Below the pieces are notes generated by a model. The model was given only the letters and a program-made list of their open reading frames with translations. It was not told where the DNA came from and did not search any database. This document shows positions 9,216 through 17,351 of a DNA stretch of 64,000 nt, one piece after another (the first letter of the stretch is position 1; every line of letters starts with the position of its first letter). Source of the DNA: Hyphomicrobiales bacterium (GTDB lineage Bacteria; Pseudomonadota; Alphaproteobacteria; Rhizobiales; Rhizobiaceae); the NCBI GenBank assembly GCA_900470965.1, contig UCCS01000017.1, positions 45,718-109,717 on the forward strand. The letters are read 5' to 3'. Made by a program: the position numbers and the translations under genes.

Positions 9216-10961
9216 GTGGCAAACGCGACGGCATCAGCACAGACTGCGCACTACGCATCAGGTTCGGATATCAGCCGCACCCTGGAATCGGCCCGCGCCC
9301 AGGTCGAGGAACGCTTCCTCGAAGGTGGCACCGTCCTGCTGTCCGTGATGGATGTCCTCAATCGTCTGTTGACGTCACTGGATCAGATCACCAAGGCGCT
9401 GGACAACAATGAGGCGAGTGACACCAGCGCCGATCTCAATGCGACCGTCCAGAATCTGATCGAACTTCCTGGCGCTGAGGAAAACCGCCAGCAGGCTCTG
9501 GCGGCACTTGCCCAGACCGGCTCGGAACTGCACCGGCATGTCGCGGATATGCAGGAAACGATGCGCTATTTGCGCACCTTCGCGGTCACGGTAAAGATAA
9601 CGGGTGCAGGCCTCGCCGAATTCGCGGGCTTCGCCCAGGAAATCCTCGAGCGCATCTATTCGGGGACGGACGAAGTCAATCGCTTCGCCACCCATCTCGA
9701 CAGCCTGCAGAAGGAGGTTAAGCTCGCCCTCTCCTTTGGCAACAGTCTCTCCAAAAGCTATGCCGACACGGTTCCTGCCGTCGCCAGGGCGCTTAAGGAC
9801 GACGCAAAGAAGATTGCCGATCACCGCCAGAACCTCGGCGCCATCGCCCGAGACGTAGGCGCCATCGCTCGCGGCGTACAGGGCAAGGTCGCATCTACGC
9901 TTTCGGCGCTGCAGATCGGTGATATCACCCGTCAGCGCATCGAGCATGTGCAGAACACCTTTTCGCTGCTGGAGGATTTCTTCGCGAGCGAAGACGGCGC
10001 CAAGCTTGATGGCGATGCGCACAAGCGGCTGCAGAACGTCATTCACCACCTGACGGCCGCGCAGATGGCAGACATGTGCACCGACTTCCAACGGGATTCC
10101 CGCAATGTCGTAAAGACCATCGCGAGCTTCAGCCAGGATACGCAACAAATTCTGAGGTTGCGCGACCAGATGAGCGGTCAGAGCGACGGCAGCGGCGGCA
10201 ATTTCATGCGTGCGCTGGAATCAAGCGTCTCTGCTGCCCACGAGATCGTCAAGCAGGTCGATACGGCAAGCCGTCAAGCCGACCAGGTCAGTCAGTCGAC
10301 GCTCGGCACGGCCGCAACGCTTCTGCAGTCCATCGAGGCGATCCGCGCGGTCAAGACTGATATCCACTATATGGCGCTGAATACCAACCTGCGCTGCAGC
10401 CGTCTCGGTGAAGAAGGCAAGTCGATCAACGTCGTTACCGCCGAGTTGCGCATCTTTGCCGGCAAGCTCGATGATTCAGCCGATGCCATCGTCAATGGCC
10501 TGCCGGCGCTCGAGGCTTCGGCCGGACGTGTCGCCCCTGCTGCCGGCACCAAGAATGGAGGCCTTGCCGAAAGCCTCACCTCGGCCGTCGGCACGATCCG
10601 CGCTGCTGCCAACCTCATGGAAGACGAGCTCAAGGTACTTGCCGAACATGGCCGCGAGGTCGCGACCAAGATCAACCTGCTGATCGGCAAGCTCGATTTC
10701 CAGCATGATCTCGGCGACGTGCTCGCCCGCTGCGCCGACGTGCTGGAAACCGTGGCCGGCGACCAGATCGCCGATATTTCCGACATTGCCGAAGCAATCG
10801 CCCCGCTCGACCGCAGGATCTTCAAGCTCTACACCATGGTACAGGAACGAAATGTCCATCGCGACATCATTCCCGCCACCGAGGAAACAACCGCAGCGGC
10901 TCCTGCTGAGCCCGCCAAGGCCCAGAGCGACGAGGATCTGTTCGAGGACGCCCTTTTCTAG
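9216..10961 (+). CDS. Soluble helical chemotaxis-associated protein with receptor-like tip and CheZ-like motifs
   Basis: The gene is divergent from the STAS-cheY-cheA-cheW operon. From the GTG at 9216 (AAAGG seven bases upstream) it encodes 581 residues with no membrane segment or signal peptide, nearly all predicted helix. A GTG at 9138 is an alternative start. Residues 386-416 (MALNTNLRCSRLGEEGKS onward) align with the hairpin tip of chemoreceptors, [19 protein letters not shown], but with most contact residues changed. Residues 233-242 read QIGDITRQRI, matching the CheZ phosphatase pattern D-x-T-x-Q-x-I (D143 and Q147 in Escherichia coli). After an Ala/Pro linker the protein ends EDLFEDALF, resembling the CheY-binding end of CheZ, DDLLDSLGF. 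A CheY-phosphate phosphatase or scaffold role is inference from these motifs and the location. Confidence 0.8.
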   Translation: MANATASAQTAHYASGSDISRTLESARAQVEERFLEGGTVLLSVMDVLNRLLTSLDQITKALDNNEASDTSADLNATVQNLIELPGAEENRQQALAALAQTGSELHRHVADMQETMRYLRTFAVTVKITGAGLAEFAGFAQEILERIYSGTDEVNRFATHLDSLQKEVKLALSFGNSLSKSYADTVPAVARALKDDAKKIADHRQNLGAIARDVGAIARGVQGKVASTLSALQIGDITRQRIEHVQNTFSLLEDFFASEDGAKLDGDAHKRLQNVIHHLTAAQMADMCTDFQRDSRNVVKTIASFSQDTQQILRLRDQMSGQSDGSGGNFMRALESSVSAAHEIVKQVDTASRQADQVSQSTLGTAATLLQSIEAIRAVKTDIHYMALNTNLRCSRLGEEGKSINVVTAELRIFAGKLDDSADAIVNGLPALEASAGRVAPAAGTKNGGLAESLTSAVGTIRAAANLMEDELKVLAEHGREVATKINLLIGKLDFQHDLGDVLARCADVLETVAGDQIADISDIAEAIAPLDRRIFKLYTMVQERNVHRDIIPATEETTAAAPAEPAKAQSDEDLFEDALF

Positions 10962-10973
10962 AAAGACCGCGGG

Positions 10974-12053
10974 TTAGTTGATGCGGCGGAACTTGTTCGC
11001 CGCTTCAATCGCCGCCTTCTGCTGGTCGTCCTCGATGCCGAGATAGAAATCCTCGAGCGACGGGTCGCTCAACCCTGCCCGCCGCGACAGGACATACCAT
11101 TTGGCAGCCTCGACCGGATCTGGCGCCGTACCGATCGCATTGATGTAGAGATGCGCGAGCTTGTTTTGTGCAGCGACATTGCCCCTATTGGCGGCAATCT
11201 TCAGCCATTCGAAGCCGCGCACGTAATCCTTCGGCCCGCCGACGCCGTTGACCAGCCAGATACCCATGTCGAGTTGGGCCGTATCGAAGCCCGCTCGCGC
11301 CGCGCGCGCCATCCACTCGCGGGCCAGCTGCTTCTTGTCTTCGGGCAGGTCTGGTACCTGCTGATAGATCTGCGCTACCGCATATTGCGCGTCTGCGATG
11401 CCCTGCTCCCCCGCCTTTTCATAATAAGGCAGGGCAAGTTTCAATCCCTTGTCGCCGGGATTGTCGGCAACGAGCGTCTGCGCCCAATTGAATTCTGCGG
11501 ATGAATTTCCGGCATCGGCCGCCTTGCGCATATATTCGTCGGCCTTCGCCTTGTCGCGCGTGACGTTATTGCCCTCCATGAGGAGCAACGCATATTTGAA
11601 CATGGCAGTCGGATCGCCGCCCTCCGCCGCCTTGCCGTACCAGAAGGCGGCGTTCTTCATGTCCCGCTTAACGCCGAGGCCCTGCGACAGGATTTCGGCG
11701 ATCAGGGTCTGGGCCGCTGGATCGCCGAGTTGCGCCCGTGGCAGCGCCTTGTCCATAGCGGTCAGATAATAGCCACGCTGATAGGCGCCGAACGCCTCGT
11801 CGATTTGACCCTTATATTCCTTTTCAGGTGGCAGGTCGGGCAGCTTCGCGCCCATGCGATCGAAAACCCCGACACCATCAGACGGCACAATACCCTGCGG
11901 CTGCGCTCGGTCGGTACGGAATGTCTGGCTGGGTGTCGCCGAGGGCTCGGTAGTCGCCTCATTTGCCTGCGCCGGCGCAAATTCCGGCCGGACCGCCAGC
12001 AAGACGGTCATACAAAGGAGAGCGCATCTCGAAAAGCGGGCGGGGATCGGCAT
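10974..12053 (-). CDS. Secreted Sel1-repeat protein
   Basis: The protein has 359 residues. The start is set at the ATG at 12053 because it gives a signal peptide (FSRCALLCMTVLLAV... ending near APAQA) and avoids overlapping the gene upstream. The mature part carries about six Sel1-like repeats, such as AAFWYGKAAEGGDPTAMFKY and WMARAARAGFDTAQLDMG, which form helical superhelices for protein-protein contacts. It follows the ThiE-like gene by 10 bp, so they are probably cotranscribed. Sel1 proteins in rhizobia include exopolysaccharide regulators, but no specific role can be read here. Confidence 0.88.
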   Translation of the reverse strand: MPIPARFSRCALLCMTVLLAVRPEFAPAQANEATTEPSATPSQTFRTDRAQPQGIVPSDGVGVFDRMGAKLPDLPPEKEYKGQIDEAFGAYQRGYYLTAMDKALPRAQLGDPAAQTLIAEILSQGLGVKRDMKNAAFWYGKAAEGGDPTAMFKYALLLMEGNNVTRDKAKADEYMRKAADAGNSSAEFNWAQTLVADNPGDKGLKLALPYYEKAGEQGIADAQYAVAQIYQQVPDLPEDKKQLAREWMARAARAGFDTAQLDMGIWLVNGVGGPKDYVRGFEWLKIAANRGNVAAQNKLAHLYINAIGTAPDPVEAAKWYVLSRRAGLSDPSLEDFYLGIEDDQQKAAIEAANKFRRIN

Positions 12054-12063
12054 AGGCGCGATA

Positions 12064-12717
12064 TCAATCCTCAAACCGTGGCGCTTTTTCGTCAAGCAAG
12101 GCATTGATCTGAGCCACGATCGAGGGCGCCTGAGCCGGCTCGGCAAACACGCCCATGCGCATCGCCACAAACTCGGCCCCAGTCTCCGCAACGGCAAGCG
12201 CGGAAGCCGGATCAGTGCCGCCCATGACGATGCACGGGATTTCGATCATCGACGCCCACCACTCGGCAAGCGCCAGGTTCTTCGGATGCGCCTCCGGCTT
12301 GATGTCGCCGTCGAGCTTGCCGAAGAAGATATAGTCGGGCCGTTCCTCGCCGACTGCGAGCGCTGTATGCCGGTCGGCGGCATTGCCGCCGCCGACGATC
12401 AGCTTGTCCGCATAACGATCGATCGCGTCGGCAATCTCGCTTGCCGGTCCGGCAATGTGCAGGCCATCGGCCTTCGAACGGCCGACAACGCGGCTGTCGC
12501 CTGCGATCAGCGCCGCGGCACCAGCATCCTGAATGACGGGCACGAGCTTTTCAGCGTGTCTCTGGAAGCTGCCGTCATCGAGACCGTATTGCGGCAGGAT
12601 AACGGACGCAACATCGCCGCCCTTCAACGCATCGGCAACGATCTTCGCCCTTTCATCGGCATCGGCGATATCAGGCACAACGAGAACAAGGCGGCAGCGG
12701 TTTTCCGGTTCGGTCAT
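12064..12717 (-). CDS. Thiamine-phosphate synthase family protein (ThiE-like)
   Basis: The 217-residue protein looks like the TIM-barrel ThiE/TenI family, which joins the hydroxymethylpyrimidine and thiazole moieties of thiamine. It has VLVVPD at the first strand, ADGLHIAG at the position of the family's DGVHLGQ, DYIFFGKL, and IPCIVMGGTDP near the phosphate site. The active-site pyrophosphate loop is poorly matched and no other thiamine genes or TPP riboswitch are nearby. It may be a paralogue of the true enzyme and I leave the symbol blank. GGAAAGAC precedes the ATG. Confidence 0.75.
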   Translation of the reverse strand: MTEPENRCRLVLVVPDIADADERAKIVADALKGGDVASVILPQYGLDDGSFQRHAEKLVPVIQDAGAAALIAGDSRVVGRSKADGLHIAGPASEIADAIDRYADKLIVGGGNAADRHTALAVGEERPDYIFFGKLDGDIKPEAHPKNLALAEWWASMIEIPCIVMGGTDPASALAVAETGAEFVAMRMGVFAEPAQAPSIVAQINALLDEKAPRFED

Positions 12718-12825
12718 GAAGTCTTTCCATCTGCGGCGGTTTTTCCTGCTCTATGGCGGATCCGCACTCGTTTTGAGTGAGTAATTCCGATAGAGGGGGC
12801 TTGCAAGGGGAGGAACTTCAAAAGC

Positions 12826-13590
12826 ATGCCGCAAGATCTGTCATTCTACTACGCCGCAATCCCGGCTGTCATTCTTGTCGGGCTTGCCAAAGGCGGGATG
12901 GGCGACGCTTTGTCGCTGATCGGCCTTCCCTTTCTCGCCCTCGTCGTAGCACCCGTCGAAGCCGCCGCGATCCTGCTCCCCATCCTCGTCTTCATGGACA
13001 TGATATCGCTGGTCATCTGGCGCCAGCACGGCGACTGGACGACGCTGAAGATCATGCTGCCGGGCGCCCTTCTCGGCATTGCTTTCGGCTGGGCCACCTT
13101 TGCTCTCGTGCCGGGCAGCATGCTGCGCATTCTCATCGGCGCCGTCACCGTTGCCTTCTGTCTGCGTTATTTCTGGAACAATTTCGGCCCCGGCAAAGGT
13201 ATAGTCATCCCGCCACGACCTCAGCGCCCGGTGCTGGCAAGCCTTTGGGGCACGTTTTCCGGTTACGGCAGCTTCGTTGCCCATGCCGGCGGCGCGCCTT
13301 TCCAGATCTACGCCCTGCCGCTCAAGCTGCCGCCACGCGAATTCACCGGCACCAGCGTGCGCTTCTTCGCCATTCTGAACGCTGTAAAGCTCGTTCCGTA
13401 TTTTGCGCTCGGCCAGCTCGACACCCGCAACCTTCTGGCCTCTGCCACGCTCTTGCCCTTCGCCCCGCTGGCAACGATTGCCGGTGCATGGTGTGTGCGG
13501 CGCATGAAGCCGCAGATATTCTACCCCTTCATGTATGTCATGGCGCTGATCGCTGCTTTCCTGATCCTGCGCGAAGGCTTGCTCGAATAG
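12826..13590 (+). CDS. TauE/SafE-family membrane permease
   Basis: The 254-residue integral membrane protein has about eight hydrophobic helices and the family signature near its start, AAIPAVILVGLAKGGMG, echoed in the second half by FSGYGSFVAHAGGAPFQIY. Members export or import sulfite, sulfoacetate and other small organic anions across the inner membrane; the substrate here is unknown. GGGGAGGA lies ten bases before the ATG. It is divergent from the ThiE-like gene and a small ArsR regulator follows 62 bp downstream. Confidence 0.9.
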   Translation: MPQDLSFYYAAIPAVILVGLAKGGMGDALSLIGLPFLALVVAPVEAAAILLPILVFMDMISLVIWRQHGDWTTLKIMLPGALLGIAFGWATFALVPGSMLRILIGAVTVAFCLRYFWNNFGPGKGIVIPPRPQRPVLASLWGTFSGYGSFVAHAGGAPFQIYALPLKLPPREFTGTSVRFFAILNAVKLVPYFALGQLDTRNLLASATLLPFAPLATIAGAWCVRRMKPQIFYPFMYVMALIAAFLILREGLLE

Positions 13591-13652
13591 GGTTGTGTTC
13601 CGTTGCGATGCACAATTTCCTTGCTGCAAGAGCCTGTTTGACGTAGCTTTTT

Positions 13653-13916
13653 GTGATGTCGAACACGGACCCCTTCGCTGCGATTGCCGATCCGAACCGG
13701 CGGTTCTTGCTGGAGGAATTGCGGCGCGCGCCGAAGACGGTCAATGAGCTTGCCGAGGGCCTGCCGATCAGTCGTCCTGCCGTGTCGCAACACCTGAAAG
13801 CGCTGCTCGAAAGCAACCTCGTTTCCGTGACCTCGGAAGGAACGAAGCGCATTTACACGGTCAATAACCGTGGCTTCGACAAGCTCAATCTCTGGCTGGA
13901 TCAGTTCTGGGCCTAA
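13653..13916 (+). CDS. Small ArsR-family transcriptional regulator
   Basis: The 87-residue protein is a winged-helix DNA-binding domain: FAAIADPNRRFLLEEL, then APKTVNELAEGLPISRPAVSQHLKAL as the helix-turn-helix, then a wing with VSVTSEGTKRIYTV. No cysteine metal site is visible, so it belongs to the non-metal or unknown-signal group. The start is the GTG at 13653 or the ATG three bases later; neither has a good ribosome-binding site. It may regulate itself or the permease upstream. Confidence 0.88.
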   Translation: MMSNTDPFAAIADPNRRFLLEELRRAPKTVNELAEGLPISRPAVSQHLKALLESNLVSVTSEGTKRIYTVNNRGFDKLNLWLDQFWA

Positions 13917-13931
13917 GGCGCCCCTCATCGT

Positions 13932-13969
13932 AAAAACGCCAGCCCGATGCCGCATGCAAGGGACTGGCG
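13932..13969 (-). terminator. Rho-independent terminator for the minus-strand DUF465 gene
   Basis: Read on the minus strand, CGCCAGTCCC pairs with GGGCTGGCG (one bulged A) around a loop of about 14 bases and is followed by TTTTT. It lies about 100 bp beyond the stop of the gene at 14071. On the plus strand the run after the stem is weak, so it mainly serves the minus strand. Confidence 0.55.
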
Positions 13970-14070
13970 CTTGATTTCGGTTATTCACCGGGTCTTGCTT
14001 GATGGTCTAGAAAATTGGGGAATTTACCTTTTCTTTCACAAGACAGATGTCCGGCGATAGCCTGGAAAGA

Positions 14071-14244
14071 TCAATGGACGGATGACTTGAGACGCTCGAT
14101 CTCGTCCTTGATGCGCAACTTACGGCGCTTGCATTCGGCAAGTTCAGTATCGGAAATAGAGGGAGATGTTCTCAGGGCATGCAACTCCTCCTCGAGAGCG
14201 ACATGCTTTTTCTGGAGCGATTCAAGATGAGCTTGAACAGTCAT
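14071..14244 (-). CDS. DUF465 (YdcH-like) small coiled-coil protein
   Basis: The 57-residue protein opens MTVQAHLESLQKKHVALEEELHAL and continues with ELAECKRRKLRIKDEIERLK, the two-helix pattern of the DUF465/YdcH family, whose function is unknown. The ATG at 14244 has a strong AAGGAAGGG site, favouring it over a start 13 codons upstream. A second family member lies divergently at 14475, with 230 bp between them. Confidence 0.88.
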   Translation of the reverse strand: MTVQAHLESLQKKHVALEEELHALRTSPSISDTELAECKRRKLRIKDEIERLKSSVH

Positions 14245-14474
14245 TTGACCCTTCCTTCCTCTTACCCTTCCCCAGCCATCCATTGCTGGAGATCCAAGGT
14301 GTCAACCAGCGGACTGTGACACATTTTTAAAGGCTTGTCGAAGGCCAAAAGATGGAGACTAAGCGGCAAATTCATGATCAACACTAACTTCCCGTTACCT
14401 CTATTTGGTGATAGGAGCTTGCGGAAATTATCGGCAGACCGGACAAGGTCCGAAGACGATTATGGGGAATATAA

Positions 14475-14678
14475 ATGGCCGATCAGGAACAGGCGGAAAT
14501 CAGGCTCATGGTGGCGCGTCTGCGCCAGGAGCACGAGGATTACGACGCCGCGATCAACGCCATGATTGAGACGGGCTGCGATGCCCTGCGCATCCAGCGC
14601 ATGAAGAAGAAGAAGCTGGTCATCAAGGACAAGCTCTCCAAATTAGAAGACCAGATCATCCCTGATATCATCGCCTGA
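14475..14678 (+). CDS. DUF465 (YdcH-like) small coiled-coil protein
   Basis: This 67-residue homologue of the divergent neighbour has [19 protein letters not shown] followed by [19 protein letters not shown], the typical basic second helix. GGGGA precedes the ATG. It ends 10 bp before purE and could be cotranscribed with it. Family function is unknown. Confidence 0.88.
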   Translation: MADQEQAEIRLMVARLRQEHEDYDAAINAMIETGCDALRIQRMKKKKLVIKDKLSKLEDQIIPDIIA

Positions 14679-14688
14679 AGGAACGATT

Positions 14689-15189
14689 GTGACGATGACA
14701 GACAGACCACCAGTCGCCATTATCATGGGCAGCCAGTCCGACTGGGAAACCATGAAGAATGCTGCCGATACGCTGGAGGCGCTGGAAATCGAGTATGATG
14801 CGCGCATTATCTCGGCTCATCGCACACCCGACCGGCTCGTAACCTTCGCCAAGGGCGCACGTGCCGAAGGCTTCAAGGTCATCATCGCAGGTGCAGGCGG
14901 CGCGGCGCACCTTCCGGGCATGACGGCGGCAATGACGCCGCTGCCGGTCTTCGGCGTGCCCGTGCAGTCAAAGACAATGTCCGGCCAGGACAGCCTGCTG
15001 TCCATCGTTCAGATGCCGGGCGGCATCCCCGTCGGCACGCTTGCCATCGGCAAGGCCGGCGCGATCAATGCAGCACTTCTTGCTGCGGCAGTCCTTGCCC
15101 TCTCGGACGAGGAAATCGCAGAGCGCCTCGACGAATGGCGCGAGCGCCAGAGCGCCTCCGTCGCCGAATATCCGATGGACGATCTCTGA
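14689..15189 (+). CDS. purE: N5-carboxyaminoimidazole ribonucleotide mutase PurE
   Basis: PurE moves the carboxyl group of N5-CAIR to give CAIR in purine biosynthesis. The 166-residue protein shows the class I signature [12 protein letters not shown], the ISAHRTPDR loop with its catalytic histidine, and [12 protein letters not shown]. The start is the GTG at 14689, six bases after AAGGA, or the ATG at 14695. Its stop overlaps the purK start by one base (TGATG), so the two steps are translated together. Confidence 0.97.
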   Translation: MTMTDRPPVAIIMGSQSDWETMKNAADTLEALEIEYDARIISAHRTPDRLVTFAKGARAEGFKVIIAGAGGAAHLPGMTAAMTPLPVFGVPVQSKTMSGQDSLLSIVQMPGGIPVGTLAIGKAGAINAALLAAAVLALSDEEIAERLDEWRERQSASVAEYPMDDL

Positions 15190-16253
15190 TGGTCAGGACA
15201 ATAGGCATCATCGGCGGCGGCCAGCTCGGCCGCATGCTTGGCATGGCCGCAGCCCGGCTGAACTTCCGCACAATCATATTGGAGCCGCAGGCCGACAGCC
15301 CTGCCGCTCAGCTCGCCAACCAGCAGATCGTCGCCGCCTATGATGACCCATCAGCGCTCGCCGAACTGGCTGGGCTCTGCGATGTCATAACCTACGAATT
15401 CGAGAACGTGCCCGTCGCCGCTGCCGAAATGCTGGCAAAGAGAGTGCCCGTCTATCCGCCGCCGAGGGCATTGGAAGCTGCGCAGGACCGGCTGGTCGAA
15501 AAGCGCTTCATCAATGGTTGCGGCATCCCGACGGCTCGTTTCCATGCCATCGACAGTCAGGCCGATCTCGATTCGGCGCTAGCGGATTTCGGCAGCCAGG
15601 GCGTACTCAAGACCCGCCGCCTCGGTTATGACGGTAAGGGCCAGAAGGTCTTCCGGTCAGCAGCCGACAGTGCTGAGGGCGCCTATGCGGAACTAGGCTC
15701 GGTGCCGCTCATCCTCGAAAGCTTCGTCGCCTTCGAACGCGAGGTCTCGATCATCGCCGCCCGCGCCACCGACGGCACTGTGCTCTGTTTCGACCCGGCC
15801 GAAAACGTGCACCGCAACGGCATCCTGCATACGTCGACGATTCCGGCGACAATCTCCGCCGCCACCGCCGATGCGGCGCGCAAGGCTGCCGAACAGATTC
15901 TCACCGCGCTCGATTATGTCGGCGTCATCGGCATTGAGTTCTTCGTGCTGGCCGATGGCAGCCTGATCGCCAACGAGATGGCGCCGCGCGTACACAATTC
16001 CGGCCACTGGACGGAAGCCGCCTGCATCGTCTCGCAATTCGAGCAGCATATCCGTGCCGTCGCCGGCCTGCCGCTCGGCAATCCGCGCCGCCATTCCGAT
16101 TGCGTGATGCAGAACCTGATCGGTGACGATATCCTTGCCGTTCCGGACTGGCTGAAGCGTGACGACACGCTGGTGCACCTCTACGGCAAGACCGAGGCGC
16201 GCGCCGGCCGGAAGATGGGCCACGTGACGACGCTGACGGGCAAAGCCTGCTGA
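15189..16253 (+). CDS. purK: N5-carboxyaminoimidazole ribonucleotide synthase PurK
   Basis: PurK uses ATP and bicarbonate to carboxylate AIR, feeding PurE. The 354-residue ATP-grasp protein starts [17 protein letters not shown], has the central lid segment KTRRLGYDGKGQ and ends its ATP site with FVLADGSLIANEMAPRVHNSGHWT. The start at 15189 overlaps the purE stop. The usual length is about 355 residues, so it is complete. Confidence 0.97.
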   Translation: MVRTIGIIGGGQLGRMLGMAAARLNFRTIILEPQADSPAAQLANQQIVAAYDDPSALAELAGLCDVITYEFENVPVAAAEMLAKRVPVYPPPRALEAAQDRLVEKRFINGCGIPTARFHAIDSQADLDSALADFGSQGVLKTRRLGYDGKGQKVFRSAADSAEGAYAELGSVPLILESFVAFEREVSIIAARATDGTVLCFDPAENVHRNGILHTSTIPATISAATADAARKAAEQILTALDYVGVIGIEFFVLADGSLIANEMAPRVHNSGHWTEAACIVSQFEQHIRAVAGLPLGNPRRHSDCVMQNLIGDDILAVPDWLKRDDTLVHLYGKTEARAGRKMGHVTTLTGKAC

Positions 16254-16304
16254 GCCGTTTGCCCGGCCGGCACCTGAAACCCACGGAAAAAAGCCTTCAC
16301 GTGG

Positions 16305-16333
16305 TTGACACAAGGCGGAGGTCGGGTTATCTG
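16305..16333 (+). promoter_or_regulatory. Probable sigma-70-type promoter for rpmJ
   Basis: TTGACA at 16305-16310 and TATCTG at 16328-16333 are separated by 17 bp, close to the housekeeping consensus. It lies about 100 bp upstream of rpmJ, within the gap after purK. The predicted start point is near 16340, immediately before the hairpin at 16349. Confidence 0.6.
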
Positions 16334-16348
16334 CTCCCCCACCTAAAG

Positions 16349-16372
16349 AGCGCGCCCAGCCGGCGCGCTTTT
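16349..16372 (+). terminator. GC-rich hairpin with U-run between purK and rpmJ
   Basis: AGCGCGCC pairs perfectly with GGCGCGCT around the loop CAGCC, followed by a short run of T. It can terminate purEK transcription. It also sits just downstream of the likely rpmJ promoter, so transcripts starting there would have to read through it. Confidence 0.6.
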
Positions 16373-16430
16373 GATTGTTAAAAGACACGGGCGAATGTGA
16401 ATTCCCCCAGAAACATCGCGGATCAGAAAA

Positions 16431-16556
16431 ATGAAGATCAAGAATTCGCTCAAGTCGCTCAAGGCGCGTCATCGTGACAACCGTCTCGTTCGCCGCAAGG
16501 GCCGCATCTACATCATCAACAAGCAGAACCCGCGCTACAAGGCTCGTCAGGGCTGA
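16431..16556 (+). CDS. rpmJ: 50S ribosomal protein L36 (cysteine-free form)
   Basis: The 41-residue protein ([17 protein letters not shown]... ending NPRYKARQG) is bL36 of the type that lacks the zinc-binding cysteines and carries the extra C-terminal basic stretch. It binds 23S rRNA in the large subunit. The gene stands alone here, away from the main ribosomal operons. A probable promoter and a hairpin lie upstream. Confidence 0.96.
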   Translation: MKIKNSLKSLKARHRDNRLVRRKGRIYIINKQNPRYKARQG

Positions 16557-16655
16557 TTGCGCGTATCCGGTTTGCCTGCCCTCAGGCGGGCATATCGGTT
16601 GGTCGCTTCGGTGATCACGCCAAATTTGTTTGATCTTCAGCGATGGCGGGCTAAT

Positions 16656-17273
16656 ATGTCCGCCATGCGCTTTTTTGCCTTGACCTCAGCGGCGCTGCCG
16701 CTTGCCCTCACCCTGTTCGCTCCTGCTCTTCCCGCTATGGCTCAGCAGAAGGACGTTATCGTCGAACAGCCGGCTGATTCCGATTCGTCTCCAAAGCAAC
16801 GTCTCGACCAGCTCTATGGGCAGCTGAAGCGTGAGCGCGACCCCGACAAGGCAAGCAGCATCGCCAATCAGATCCGCATGGAATGGAACGATTCCAACAG
16901 CGCGACGATCAATCTCCTGATGCAATGGGCCGACAAGGCGATCGAGGAAAAGCGCAATCCGGCAGCGCTCGATTTTCTCGATGAAGCCATCGCCCTGAAG
17001 CCCACCTATGCCGAAAGCTGGAACCGTCGTGCAACGCTGAACTTCGTGCTCGGCAACTATCGCAAATCGATGGCCGACATCGAACAGGTGCTGAAGATCG
17101 AGCCCCGCCATTTCGGCGCCCTGTCAGGCATGGCGGCTATCCTTGCCACCACGGGCAATGATCAGATTACCCTCAAGGCCTGGGAGCGCGTTCTGGATGT
17201 CTACCCCGCCGATCGCACCGCGCAGGAGCAGGTCAGCACGCTCTCGGAAAAGCTTGCCGGCAGCCGCACCTGA
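16656..17273 (+). CDS. Secreted TPR-repeat protein
   Basis: The protein has 205 residues from the ATG at 16656; an ATG at 16665 is also possible. A signal peptide (MRFFALTSAALPLALTLF... cut near AMAQ) points to export. Two to three tetratricopeptide repeats follow, for example NPAALDFLDEAIALKPTYAESWNRR and YRKSMADIEQVLKIEPRHFGAL. Such proteins are periplasmic scaffolds; the partner is unknown. Transcription may come from the rpmJ side, 99 bp upstream. Confidence 0.87.
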   Translation: MSAMRFFALTSAALPLALTLFAPALPAMAQQKDVIVEQPADSDSSPKQRLDQLYGQLKRERDPDKASSIANQIRMEWNDSNSATINLLMQWADKAIEEKRNPAALDFLDEAIALKPTYAESWNRRATLNFVLGNYRKSMADIEQVLKIEPRHFGALSGMAAILATTGNDQITLKAWERVLDVYPADRTAQEQVSTLSEKLAGSRT

Positions 17274-17351
17274 CAGATCCGGCGCGCACTTGACGGCGTA
17301 GGAAGGCGCACAATCTTAGCTCAATGATATCGTCACTGTGCGGTTAGTGCC

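Noticed and set aside
12718..12825. TPP riboswitch upstream of the ThiE-like gene
   Set aside because: The conserved CTGAGA core and partner segments were not found in the leader.
12777..13646. Alternative 289-codon frame over the TauE-type gene
   Set aside because: The overlapping frame encodes a clear eight-helix permease with a good ribosome-binding site; the alternative is arginine-rich with no features.
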